Positions 13,046-26,270 of a DNA stretch of 64,000 nucleotides are shown piece after piece. Source of the DNA: Siphlonurus alternatus (Eukaryota; Arthropoda; Insecta; Ephemeroptera; Siphlonuridae); the NCBI GenBank assembly GCA_949825025.1, contig OX463778.1:35832571-35896570 (forward strand). Reading direction: 5' to 3'. The notes beneath the pieces are model-generated. The model was given only the letters and a program-made list of their open reading frames with translations, ran no database searches and was not told the origin of the DNA. Both the position numbers and the translations under genes were made by a program. Within the stretch, counting starts at the first letter, position 1, and each line of letters begins with the position of its first letter.

Positions 13046-13328
13046 ATATATACAGAAATACAACAAAATTACTTCCAGTAAATATATTGAAGATTTCTCA
13101 AATTAAACATGAGTTTTCAAATCTTACCACCATCAATATTAAGTGCTCATGAACCATATAATACACATTAGTTAACTCAAGTACATAAAACAATATGAAC
13201 ATATATTATAATGACAGATCATAGACAATCACATTATGAAAATAAAACAAAATTAATATATAAATTTAATCACAAAATTTTAGATTGCAATGTCCCTTAC
13301 ATACATGCACCAGAAATTTATCAACCAT

Positions 13329-13700
13329 TAACGTAGAGATAATATGGATCAGCTGGCCCAATGCTAAAAAAAATCCCATTCATAAAAATTATGAAAATAA
13401 TTTAAAATGTTCTCCTCTACATCCCCTATCAGTAGGTAAAAAATCAGGTATACAAAAACGAGCTAGTTTTCGAGTTATTAATTTTTAAAGTTGACTAATT
13501 TAACATAGAGAAATGGAACTTCCATGTTAAGTTGGTCCATTTTAAAAATTAATAACTCGAAAACTAGCTCGTTTTTGTATACCTGATATTTTACCTACTG
13601 ATAGGGGATGCAGAGGAGAACATTTTAATTTTTTTTCATAATTTTTATGAATGGGATTTTTTTAGCATTGGGCCAGCTGATCCGTGTTATCTCTACCTTA
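13329..13700. mobile_element. Foldback element, family C
   Basis: 372-bp inverted repeat with arms of about 165 bp and a short spacer around 13,500-13,530. Ends TAACGTAGAGATAA / TTATCTCTACCTTA. The arms contain CAGCTGGCCCAATGCTAAAA, CTACATCCCCTATCAGTAGG and AACGAGCTAGTTTTCGAGTT with their inverses. No coding potential beyond short frames. Confidence 0.8.
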
Positions 13701-14939
13701 ATTTCTTTTTTTTTTTTTTCTTATCTCAAGTGTTGCTACTTGATAATTTTAAAAGGCATATTTTGTATTAGTATTATTATTTTCAAAGCAAAGCAATGAA
13801 GGACAGATGTGTTAGAAAGAAAGCGAGCAAAATTCAAACAAAAATTTATCCTAGAGAGTTAGTACAGTTCAGTTCTTTTTGTTGTGTGATGAAGAATTAG
13901 TTAATTTTAAATTTAATTTTTCATTTCTATACTTTTTCCTTCGTGATTCTAGAGTTCTTTTAGTCTGCCAGTAAATGGCTTTTAAAATTTATCAGAGCTT
14001 TATGTTGTACTTGCTGTTTGATTTATTTAATTAATACCAGTACAATTTATTATTATCAATGATTGCTTTTAAAAATCTATTTAATAAATTTTTTTAATAA
14101 ATTTCTAAGACTAATTGCTAACAATGAGTGCATGTAGTCAAAAAAATTAATTTCTTTTTAAAACTGTAACTTGAAATGATAAAAAATATCACTCACAAAG
14201 AGCTCTATTTCTATTACAATTCTTTCTTTAGTAAATCCATTATAAACAGTTAACAGTTTTTTTTTTTTAAATACCCCCCCCCTTCCTTTTTCTCATTCGG
14301 TTGATTATGAACGAGCCAATTTTTTTTATGATATAGTATTATAAGAATCTAGCATACTGATTGGCTAGCTCTTGGTACTAATATTATATGCATGTATATA
14401 TATGAATTAACAATTGTAATAAATAATGTGTTGACACATGTTGTGTTATGTCTCACACAAACATTTCAATATAATATAGTGATAATAGCTAGCACTACTG
14501 TCAATCTACAATAAGTAACAAATGTTAGATCAGACAGTTTTCAATCAATTTAAAGCTTAAAAATATCTAAAATGGAGAATTAATATTCTCGACTGACAAT
14601 AAATGAAATGTACAAATCCTTAATAAATATATAACTATACAGTATATATAATATAATTTTCTATCAATAATAATTATTTACAACTAATTTTACATAGGAT
14701 ATCTTATAATAAAGACAAAAAAACATGTTGGACTTGATTTAAAGCTTGTGATAACTGCGTGTAACGCGATGTAGCAAAAAAGTGGCAAATATATCTTCTG
14801 CTGGTGTTGTCCTGCCAGTTCTCCAGTCTCAGGGTTGTGACACAGACAGGTCAATAATCTTGAGGTTAAGGTCAGCAACGCTGGACTTCGTTGGTTCAGT
14901 TATGAGAATCTCCTCCAAGGTGGCATCCCTCAAAAGCAC

Positions 14940-14990
14940 TTAGTCAGGCCGGTAGATGGGAATTTTTGGGATGAATTCAACCAGTAAAAC
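14940..14990 (-). CDS. CHIC2: CHIC exon 4 (C-terminus and stop)
   Basis: 51 bp encoding VLLVEFIPKIPIYRPD and TAA, almost identical to the family C-terminus. Acceptor TTATTTTTAG|G. The reading joins exactly to MMEY of exon 3. No clear AATAAA signal was seen close downstream on the minus strand, so the 3' end of the transcript is not set. Confidence 0.95.
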   Translation of the reverse strand, partial: VLLVEFIPKIPIYRPD

Positions 14991-15800
14991 CTAAAAATAA
15001 TAATAATTAAATTAGAGTCTTTGTATGATTGAAAATTTTAACTATTAATTGAATATAAATATTTCTCTAAACTACCTGTGTGCTACCCACGCTATGTTTG
15101 TAGGACTTCTCACACTGCATAAAACTGTCTATTGATTTGTGATGAACTTTTTAGTTGCTTAATTATTTTATAGCTCTGATATATCAGATCTATTTTCCTA
15201 CGCTCTCCAAAATTATAAGCTTTAACAATCAGATGGGGGTAATGGAACACCCAAGTTAAAAAAAATAGAATTGGTCATACCCATAGCAAATACTCATTTA
15301 AAAGGACACTGTATACTAAAATCATGTATTTTTTAATCAAAACTTACTTACTAACCAAGTACAAATACATGCTGCACTGTCCCAGGTGCACCAGTTTAAA
15401 CCCGCAACAACTGACTCGAGCCTGGGAAGGTGACGTCATGATCCGTCGCTTGCACTGACCACACCGCACAGTACTAACAATTGCTCTCCCCCTTCTCTCC
15501 TCCATCTGCTGTTCTCTGTGCGGTGTTGCCAGTACAATAGTGCCCCGGAGCACTTCACATTCATTAAATTAATCTATATTATTGGTGCAAAACCAAAATG
15601 ACATTTATTTTTAATGTTTTGTACTTAATAGGAAACTTTTTATGCAACTAGAATATTATTATACCCTTTCTCTTTAAACAGAACACTTTGTGTGAGTAAA
15701 ATTGGCTGATCAAACAAACTTGAGCCTAGCATGAGATAAAAGACAACTAACACTTATGAGTCAATAATGGTCTAGAAAATTACAAGTATACACAATCAAC

Positions 15801-16059
15801 GTTCTCTTATACCATGTTAAGCCACACATGAATTTTGTGTGTCACTTCTTACAAATTTGGAAGGACCCATTGCACCGTGAAATATAAAAAGCATCATTGT
15901 GATTGAAAGTTCTGCAGTACAATGGGTCCTGATCGTTACTTTCCCCCTGCCTTTCTTATGATTGGTGGACCTATTGAACTGCAAAGTTAGTGACTTGAAT
16001 ATGATTGCCTAGCTATCTATCATGGGCTAAATTGGTGGCTTAACCTGGTATAAAGGAAC
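15801..16059. mobile_element. Inverted-repeat element in CHIC intron 3
   Basis: Outer arms GTTCTCTTATACCATGTTAA and its inverted partner near 16,033-16,059 (GGCTTAACCTGGTATAAAGG), with an inner inverted pair GGACCCATTG / CAATGGGTCC at about 15,865-15,928. No coding frame. Likely a degraded MITE. Confidence 0.55.
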
Positions 16060-17199
16060 CTTGTACACTATAATAATGCATCATCAATTCATAATAGAGT
16101 CTTAATCTACAATAATACCTGGACTTTGAATGCAAAACTATAAGTTTCATGGTATGTATTTACTATGTACCGTCTTTCAAGCAAGAGCTTACATCTGGCA
16201 GCACGGAGTAATTTGCAAGTAATTTTATGCTTTCAATATAAAATCAAATCTCAACCGGAAACCAGAATCTTCTGCAAAATTAGAGCGCCTTCTTAAACAA
16301 CATATGCACATCACCTACATTCAGGAAACGAACTCAGTTTACACATAAACTCTCGCTTGAATAATTCAATAAATTGCCCAAAAGCTTGCTTCTGCATAAA
16401 AATCAATCTCTCAATCATAAATAATTGGTATACATACTAAACATAAATAAATTTCTTATCAATAGTGTGCATCCTGAAATGTCCGCCATTATCCTCCTGG
16501 TAAATAAGAAACTCAACTTAAGTGCTACTATACAAGGTCAATGCTTCTTCAGCGTTTTTTATTTTGATTTACCTGGGCGATATTGCAAGTTTACTTGATT
16601 GCCCGCTATCAGTTATTATAAAAGTATGGTCGAAAATCTGAATAAAGAAATTAATATAACATAATACGACACTACGGAGTAAGCCAGCAGCATTATTATT
16701 ACCTTGGCCGTCCACAAAACCTCCACAACTTTCGATTCTTACATACTGCACTTGCTTCAGATATACTCACAACACTATTTTACCTTCTACAATTTATGTG
16801 ACTTTATAATATTGTGGAAATTCAATAAAAATCCACATGCCAAAATTTTCTGTGAGCTTATTTGTGATGGTAAAATGTGAAACAAGCAGGTAAAATACAG
16901 CCAGTTCTTGTACAAGGCTGCTCACCAACTGAAAGTGAGTATCTTAGCTTTGTTTTGGTAAACTTCAAAAGTGGATATGGAGATGTAGTTACCTCCTAAT
17001 TCCTATTTTTTTTTTTTTATAAATACTAATGTATGCAATTCAACATGCAGTGAAAAGGGTACAAATAAAATTATTGTAGATTAAATACATCTATATTACT
17101 TGTCCAATCTTAAAATAACATTTAAACTTCATGTTTTATACAATTTTCATGGTTTTGTAGATTACGATCCTCATAATGCCAATCTCGTAACTTAATAAT

Positions 17200-17201
17200 A
17201 A

Positions 17202-17269
<68 letters not shown>
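17200..17269. repeat. (AAAT)n tract in CHIC intron 3
   Basis: About 70 bp of AATA/AAAT tetranucleotide repeats. Confidence 0.95.
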
Positions 17270-18194
17270 GTAAATTTAAACCTTATCTCACTAGATTATA
17301 TTATAAGGGTAAAAAATCCATAAATATTTTTTTTTGTAGTTATGTGATTTGCATTCTGGTGATGATTTGTAAATTTATAAATAATTTACATGTGATTTTA
17401 AAATACAGGTATTTTGTGTGATTACTGTGATTAAAAAATAATTACACAAAGAAAGAGTTAATGCAACACAGATCATGTTTTAAAACATCTAATAGAGTAT
17501 TTTAATAATAGTTTATGCAAGTAAAATCATAGGTTAAAAATATTGCTAAGCAGAATTCAGTTGCTCACAAATATAAATGTTATCAGCATTCACTCAATTG
17601 CACAGATGAGAACTAACTTAAGTTAAGCCTGGACTAAAGTTAGACCTCGTCTATGCAATCAGGTGTTATAGTGTTTAAGTCCACTTGCCTCAAAGCAAAA
17701 CTATTAATGAATGTACCGTTCAAATAACAATGACTGATGGTTTAAATATCTTGTATCATTAAAGGACATACTAATGGTTCTTCATTTTAACAATTTATTA
17801 CTATGTGATTGTGATATGTCCCACTTTATAGCCTTGTTTAAGAGATAAAAGCAGGAAAGTTGCAGCTACTCTGATATAATGAAACTCATTATATTTGAGG
17901 TGATATATGTCCCTCACTCTACTCACTGCAACTGACATTGTGAGTGTTTTACATGGTGAGTGAAGGGAATGTAAAGGTGGTTTTTGAGTGCACTATTAGG
18001 CACCTCTTAAAGCTACCAAGATGCTATTTGCAGTGAGTGGGGTGCCATTAACTTCTACTACTTGCAGCGTGATATTGAATAGTGAACTTAGTGAGCAGTG
18101 GACTGTCTGTTGTGATTGGACCCTGATTACAAGACAAATTGGAAAAGAAGCTGCTGATACCACAATTTAGATTTTCTTTGCACTTGCGACTTAC

Positions 18195-18311
18195 ATATTC
18201 CATCATAGAGGAGGAGTCACATCTCCGCTTGGCAAGGCGCCAGTGCAGGCCGAGTTTGTTGTACAGCCTTGAGTTCTCATAGTCCAGCAGCTTGCTCAGC
18301 GAGTGCTGGGT
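18195..18311 (-). CDS. CHIC2: CHIC exon 3
   Basis: 117 bp, phase 0 at both ends, 39 codons: TQHSLSKLLDYENSRLYNKL, GLHWRLAKRRCDSS, then SMMEY. This is the conserved helix-rich part after the Cys cluster. Acceptor TTGTGTGCTTACAG; donor TAT|GTAAGT. The frame stays open beyond the donor into the intron, but the family sequence continues in the next exon (VLLVEF), which fixes the splice. Confidence 0.96.
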
Positions 18312-19683
<1,372 letters not shown>

Positions 19684-20796
19684 TCAGAGTCCAGACAATT
19701 TTTAAGGGTTAAAAATGGTGCAAATGAATAGTACTATATACATATAGCAGTAGTTAATTCCATGATAATGTAGTATGGTGTATTATATTTATTGAAAAGG
19801 TGTCAAACTTTTTTCATGTAACAGCTGCCGGTATTTTGTAGTCAGTCACCAAGAGAAGTGTTTACAGGTAAGAAGATGTTCTCCATACATGTTTTTTTTA
19901 AGTTGAGATCCATTTTTATTGTTCGTTCGACTGGTCGCAAACTGCTTGGAGGGAAAATGAAGGAGAAACGAGCACGTTGGTTGCAGCAAAAAGAGCAACC
20001 AACCTCTTCCCACTTCGCAATAAGGGCAACTACTTCGCCCGCTTTCTCTCCCTTTTAGATGGAACAGCTAAACCGGTCGGACCAACTAAAAAACGGGCCC
20101 ATGTTCTCACTCTGTAAATAAATTACTAAATTACAGTATCGAAACTATTGCTGTAATTTGAAATTTTGAATACATCTCTTCTCTTCCCCGCCCTCCTTTA
20201 ACAGTCTTTTAGTTCAGAATTAATTGCATATTTTTATCTAAAAACTTGATTTAATGCTAATCAAAGAATCATTTCATTTTTATTACTATTCATTTTATTT
20301 ACATACTATAGTGCATTAAAGGGCAACAAAACTGAGGTTTCCTATAAGATGGGGGTACTATAAGTCTGCTCTGGTCACTACTTGTTATAAAGAATCAGAA
20401 ACAAAAATAGTTAGAAAAGCATAATATATTCTTGAAGCACAATCCAGGAGTACATGTAATCGAAGATTTAGGAACTCTAGGCGAACACCAGAAAATTACA
20501 AATCTATTTTTATTTATTTTACCTGAAGAGAATACATCACAACAAAGCACAGCTGGCTGAGGATAACAAACAAAGCATAAAAATACATTATAATTATCAC
20601 GTAAGTGGTACCTATAGTTACCCTATAATTTAACATAATTTATTAGCAGAGACAGCAACATCAAAACATAGCCTAACATAGCAGTCTATGCCCAGACAAG
20701 AAGTGCAACTTCATCAGCAGAAAATCAGTTGAGTTGACTTGGAGTCTTTAGAGATTTGTGTTGAAAATAAAAAGAAATTTAATATACATGTATTAT

Positions 20797-21006
20797 ATTG
20801 ATGATGTTCGGTCAAAAATGACTAACTCGTGTATCTCAAACAGAGGAGGTTGGTTTTGCACTATGGGTTTCCAGGTTACATATATTTTTTTTATACCTGG
20901 AAACCCATAGTGCAGAATCAATCATATCGGCTTGAGATAAAACGAGTTAGTCATTTTTGGGGAACATGATAAAATGAGTTAGTCGTTTTGGCAGAACACC
21001 ATCAAT
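20797..21006. mobile_element. Foldback (MITE-like) element, family D
   Basis: A 210-bp inverted repeat with ends ATTGATGATGTTC and GAACACCATCAAT. The arms contain TGACTAACTCG / CGAGTTAGTCA, and a closer inner pair (CCTGGAAACCCATAGTGC) surrounds a T-rich loop. There is no coding capacity. It lies next to the LINE end in CHIC intron 1. Confidence 0.75.
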
Positions 21007-21045
21007 ATGATATTATACTGCTACCTCAAGAGATTGTTTTAAGAT

Positions 21046-21740
21046 GGAAATGAAATGAAATGATCTTTATTTTAGCTTTCGCTATTTAAATTCATAATAG
21101 TTGGTTACATATTAATTAATTGATTTTACAATATCACATAAAAATTTGTTTCATAATTTTTTATGCCTACAGAACGAACCAATATATTAAAACAGAAATA
21201 GCAAAATACCAATTAACATATAAGATAGTTTTACAAATAATTACTTACACAATGAATATATAATTAACTGCTATAGGGAAATCTTTCCTTCACATATATA
21301 ATACATAGCCTTTTAAACATTTTTTTATTATGACATATTTTTATATTATCTGGTAGTTCATTGAACAATTTTTTCCCACAGTTATAAATTGATCCATCTG
21401 ATCTTTGTTTATTGACACATTTTCTGAAAAAATTGTTACATCCTCTTGTATTATAAGTATGCATCTCACTATTTTTAACAATTTCACTTTTAAAATGTTT
21501 AGGAAATTTATCATGAATAATATCATAAAAAAATAACAGTACTTTTAATGCATATCTTTGTTTTACACTCAACCATTGCAGAGTTTCCAACAACAATATA
21601 GTACGAGTTCTTTTATTACAACCCAATATAATTTTCATCGCTCTGTTTTGAAGTCTTTGTAATAATTTGATATTTCTTTTGCTCGCAAAATGATGAGAAA
21701 AATAGACCTGAAAGGAACTTCCTGTACCAGACTGAATTTG
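21046..21740 (-). mobile_element. 5'-truncated non-LTR retrotransposon (LINE), 3' end
   Basis: A minus-strand frame ending at 21,264 encodes about 155 residues typical of the region after the reverse transcriptase in CR1/Jockey-type LINEs: RLQNRAMKIILG, then LLLETLQWLSVKQRYALKVL, an NTRG motif, and a C-terminal NELPDNIKI. It is followed by a short 3' UTR ending in a TGAAATGAAATGA-type repeat (seen on the plus strand at 21,046-21,063), as such elements do. The reverse transcriptase core and endonuclease are absent, so the copy is 5'-truncated and dead. Just upstream (21,744-21,812) a 34-bp unit is duplicated in tandem. The clade cannot be set from this fragment. Confidence 0.8.
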
Positions 21741-22616
21741 ATATAAGTGAAACTGAAAGATGTAATGAAAGACGGATATAAGTGAGACAGAAAGATGTAA
21801 TGAAAGACACAGGGTTGATGATGCATACACCAACGACATGTGACGTAACAGGTTCTAGCAGTATATAGATTGAGAAGTTTTCACATAATCAACATTTACT
21901 GTGGTACTCCACAGAAAAATTAAGCTCGCCTTGATTTTCTTACGGAGCTATATTTTCTGCGGCGTGAACTCCGTAGCAATTTTTTTTATGTGAAAGCATC
22001 TTTAGGGGACATTTTATTATGTATATAGTGTATACGTGTGTATCATACTGTGTATTTGTGTATGTATACTGTATTATAAATTAAAAAAATATAAGCCAGA
22101 GCCAGAACACGTTCCTGAACTTTTGTTCTTTTTTTTTTTTTTTAATTTTAGCTAAATTTTTCTAGCTATGCACCTCGATGCACCGGTAAGGTCAATAGGT
22201 AAACTGGACAAACAGACCGATGGGATTATAGTCTTGATTCTGCATTTAAGAACGGTATGCATATGATATGCAAATTATGCATATATTTATGTACTCTGTG
22301 AAAGACCTAGAACAGCAGGCTGAAGTTGTTGAACAGCTGATCAGTTGACAGATATGCATACAGTAATTTTTAATCTTTCAATTTAAGCCCTAAAAGAGTA
22401 AATAAATTCCTGACAATCTAAAGCTATACAATCGCAATGAAATCTTACAAATAAATCATACAAAAGGTTTAGAATTTTATTATGAAAAAAAGCTACAAAT
22501 TGTCAAAACAAACTGCGCCATCATAGGGAATGCGAGGACCAGCGACCAGATAATTTTAGTTACTTGAAACAAATATGTGTACTCACGGATAAACAAAAAA
22601 AAATTAAATAACTTAC

Positions 22617-22735
22617 ACTGTCATATTTCCTGCTCCTCTTATGATGACGGGATCCGGTGTCATCGCCACATAATAGTTGTCTTCAAGGATTGTTTCCTCT
22701 TCTTCCTCCTCGTAAATGGCATCGAAGTCTGCCAT
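22617..22735 (-). CDS. CHIC2: CHIC exon 1 (start codon)
   Basis: 119 bp, 39 codons plus two bases. It starts MADFDAIYEEEEEETILEDN and contains MTPDPVIIRGAGNMT, the acidic N-terminus and DP(V/I) motif of CHIC proteins. The start context AGAAAATGG is good, and the family begins MADFD at this point. Donor ACAGT|GTAAGT. The 5' flank is moderately GC-rich for about 70 bp (TTGGGAAACTGGCGCGCATT) and is then interrupted by a 93-bp (TA)n tract that begins about 160 bp upstream of the ATG. Confidence 0.95.
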
Positions 22736-22891
22736 TTTCTTACTTTGACAAATTTCGATGCTACTTTCGTTACTTGGGAAACTGGCGCGCATTACGAGTC
22801 GTCTTCAAACATTGAATCATACACTAAATAAAAGGCTGTCTTTTTGTGTTCAATAAATAATTTATATATATAAAAGAGTCTGTGGTATTAT

Positions 22892-22893
<2 letters not shown>

Positions 22894-22986
<93 letters not shown>
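22894..22986. repeat. (TA)n tract upstream of CHIC
   Basis: About 93 bp of uninterrupted TA, beginning about 160 bp 5' of the CHIC start codon. Likely highly length-variable. Confidence 0.95.
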
Positions 22987-22988
<2 letters not shown>

Positions 22989-23212
22989 AGCACTGTACGT
23001 CATGATACAACTATAGACTGTACGTGGTGTTCAAAGACAATAAAATAGTGTCTCATCTGTATGGTGTACGTTGTACTTTGTACTATATATAGCATATAAT
23101 ATATATGGGACATGACATACAGTATATATTATACATATACTGTGTACCTACAACCTACACAATCTGCAGATTATCAGGATACTAGAGATATATAATATAT
23201 AACGACTCACAA

Positions 23213-23382
23213 AAGCGCGGATCCAGAAAAAAAATCGGAGGCGCTGCCTTCATATAATCAAGGCCATATAATGTTAAAAAAAGAAAAAATTGGAGTGGGA
23301 GAAATGCCTATATTGCCCATGTTAATTTAAATCCAAAAGTTCCCCCAGCTACGTACCCCCCTGGATCCAGGATCCGCGCGTG
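23213..23382 (+). mobile_element. Short terminal-inverted-repeat element, family L copy 2
   Basis: Same layout as the copy at 10.7 kb: AAGCGCGGATCCAG at the left, GGATCCGCGCGTG at the right, and GAGTGGGAGAAATGCCTATA with CATGTTAATTTAAATCCAAA between. The GC-rich ends stand out in AT-rich DNA. Confidence 0.7.
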
Positions 23383-23768
23383 CCTGTTTAACGTTCAACA
23401 GAGAATAACAAAACCGCGAGCAAGTATATAATATATTATATAATCCCCATGATATATATATTATAAATGTTTCATTTTGGTCATATATATAAATCATATA
23501 TGATTTATATATATATATATATATATTTATTTATATATATTATTTTATAAAAACATGCATGAACGTCTTCGATAGTTATTGTTGAGCCTTAATATTACAT
23601 ATAGCCTTAATTAATTAAAATTTTTATAAAAGTTGAAAATCAAAAAGTTATTATAGCTAAATTTTTGAAAAGAGTCTTCGAAATCTTCCCACTGCTCCGC
23701 GGTTAACTATAAAACTACCAGAAACTATATACGTTTATAAATATAAATAATGAATAAATATTGAACAG

Positions 23769-23769
<1 letters not shown>

Positions 23770-23849
<80 letters not shown>

Positions 23850-23863
23850 ATATATATTATATA
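23770..23863. repeat. (TA)n tract
   Basis: About 94 bp of TA repeats with one or two TT interruptions near the right end. Confidence 0.95.
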
Positions 23864-24774
23864 GGCAGCTGTTCCAGTAAAGAAAATAATTAAATAATAA
23901 TAATTAATGCATGCAGACCGATTACTTCAATTAATTACAATTCATTTTACACATAATATATAATGTATATATTTATAAATAATTATTTTGTTTGTCAAAT
24001 TTTTTTAAAATACATAATTATATTGTTCTAATAAAATTATAAAGGTGATGGTTTTAAGTCGTATCTGTCAACCTCTATGCCATTGCCAACCCCTTTTACC
24101 CCCTCCTCGCCAATGGCCAATGGCAGCTCGCGTCTGTATATGACATACGAAAAACAACAATGCGACATAATCTAATAAAGTTTCTATGGACATATATATA
24201 CTATAGAACAAAATGTATCACAAATATGAAAGGTGGTTTGACAAAAAAATTAATGAAAGAATTTAATATCAAATGTGTGTGTGTATATTTAAAGACAAGA
24301 AAAGTTTCTATATATTTATATTGCATTATAAATTTTGCATAAAACTTGCAAATTGTGATTCAATGTAATATATATAATGCAAAATATTTCATACCAAGTG
24401 AAATCATTTTTAATATTCAAGATGGACCAGGATTAAGATATAAACTACAAACCTAACAAGATAAGCTGATCACATGAAATCTTAGCATGGTCGTGATGAT
24501 TAAGATCGTAACCTAAAACATAATTATATATACTGACATACTTATAATGATTGCAAGTAGTAATTATTGTATATATCATTTGTATCTCTCAATTACACGG
24601 CCTGCAGGGATAATTATATAGACTTGAAAAATTTGAAACTATAGTTAAACATAAAACTTTTTTTATATATATTATGTATTTGCTACATTCATGTAAAAGC
24701 TAGAATTATAATTTATAATGTTATAATATAATACTGAGGCTATACAGTATAACCTGCATATAAAATCGTTTCCT

Positions 24775-25440
24775 CTTAAAGAAGAGTAAGCGATTTGATT
24801 TGTTGGAATATTTTATTTTCTGAAAATAGTTTAACCTGCCTTCTATTGAGAAATGAAAACCAAAAAATTCCATCTCAAATAGCTTCACCACAAAAAATTC
24901 CCAAAATTGGTGTTTCGTAGGCTTTTAACATGCATCCTTATGTAACAGAAAACAGCTTTTTACTCCAACTTCGTCTGAACTATGGTACCAATTAAAGAAT
25001 ACGTACGTAATCTATGATGAAATTCTTTAATGGATTTTCAAATATATATATATTTTTTTTTTTACGGAGCCGTTTTTCCGGAAAAAATCTTGAAAATCCT
25101 TATGGGAACTAACCCGCAAAAATTTCAATATTTTTTTTTTAAACGGTTCCGTAATTTTTTTTTTATTTGAAAATCCATTAAAGAATTCATCATAGATTAT
25201 GTACGTATTTTTTAATTGGTACCATAGTTCAGACGAAGTTAGAGTGAAAAGATGTTTTCTGTTCCATAAGGATGCATGTTAATAAAGGCCTCCGAAGCAC
25301 CAACTATATGAGAATTTTTTGTGATGAAGCTATTTGAGATGAAATTTTATGGTTTTCATTTCTCAATAGAGGGCGAGTTAAACTATTTTTAGAAAATAAA
25401 ATATTTAAAAAAAAAATGAAATCGTTCACTCTACTTTAAA
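24775..25440. mobile_element. Foldback element, family B copy 2 (long palindrome)
   Basis: About 666 bp, with two arms of more than 300 bp each meeting near 25,100. Ends are CTTAAAGAAGAGTAAGCGAT and the inverse of AATCGTTCACTCTACTTTAA. The inner arms carry ATTAAAGAATTCATCATAGA and its inverse, and ACGGAGCCGTTTTT near the centre. No coding frame. It is related to copy 1 at 11.1 kb. Confidence 0.78.
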
Positions 25441-26089
25441 ATAAAATTATAATAAAATGATTATTATATATAACTGATGGTTATTTAATTTCTCGATAAA
25501 AGTTTCTACAGGTGATTTCTTGACTCTAATTAATACTGCCTGCATGAGTTATAAATATACTGTTGCATACATGATGTCCAGGAAATTTTATTTTACTTTT
25601 TAAGTTATTAGTGGATGAAAGAAGGAAAGAAAAGACAACGAAATTTCAAACATGACAAGATAACTTTTTATTCTTTAAATTCATTTTATAGTTTGAATCT
25701 ATTACCATTTTTTTAAAAAATAAATTATTACACACACAACACTGGAGAATCAGTTTGTATCACATTGTAATAAAACAAACAAATTATTGTTTTGTTAATG
25801 ACTATAAAATATTCGTAATTAAAATGAAAAACAAAAGTAGGCCTTTATATAATATTATTCTATATTGAGAGATGTACCAATATAATGAAATAAAAAAATA
25901 TCTATAGAGCATTGAAGAATCATAATTTACCAATGCATAAGCCTTAAAACAAAATTATTTGCTATAGTAAAAACATAAATAAATCTTTATAATTGAAAAT
26001 TGTGTCGTCTAGAAAATATATATATATATTTTTTATTTCATAATCATCGGTACAACATAGTTTATAAATAAAATATAATCCAATGCAAG

Positions 26090-26270
26090 GTAGAACTCTC
26101 GCATGCTCCTTGGTTCAGGTTATATAGAGGCGTGGCCTCCACTCGGGTCATAGCAACGATCGATCGTGAGAGAGGAGGTATATAAGCGTGAGGAGAGTAG
26201 CTTGCGGCAACAAGTGTCAGGCCACGGCATCTCCTCAGCACCAGCCAGAACAAACACTGTATATGAACTG
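26090..26270 (+). promoter_or_regulatory. GC-richer island with TATA-like box
   Basis: The island contains TATATAAG at 26,179-26,186, with ATCGATCGAT just before it and GC-richer sequence after. No clear initiator and no coding exon follow, so this is only a weak promoter candidate between SK and CHIC. Confidence 0.2.

Larger units (their letters stand above)
8789..14939. other. Transposon-rich, gene-free stretch downstream of CHIC
   Basis: Contains the 38-bp palindrome, foldback elements of families A, B and C, inverted repeat J, SINE copy 2, element L and a (TA)n tract. Between them is AT-rich DNA. The CHIC 3' untranslated region must lie at the high end, but its limit is not visible. Confidence 0.65.
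14991..18194 (-). other. CHIC intron 3
   Basis: A 3.2-kb intron. It contains a GC-richer patch at about 15,380-15,560 with a full CRE palindrome (TGACGTCA at 15,431-15,438), an inverted-repeat element at 15,801-16,059, an (AAAT)n tract at 17,200-17,269 and a solo arm of another repeat near 17,327-17,369. I see no further exon. Confidence 0.85.

Noticed and set aside
21616..21826. Short overlapping minus-strand frames near the LINE
   Set aside because: They are out-of-frame readings of the LINE and of the duplicated 34-bp unit beside it.
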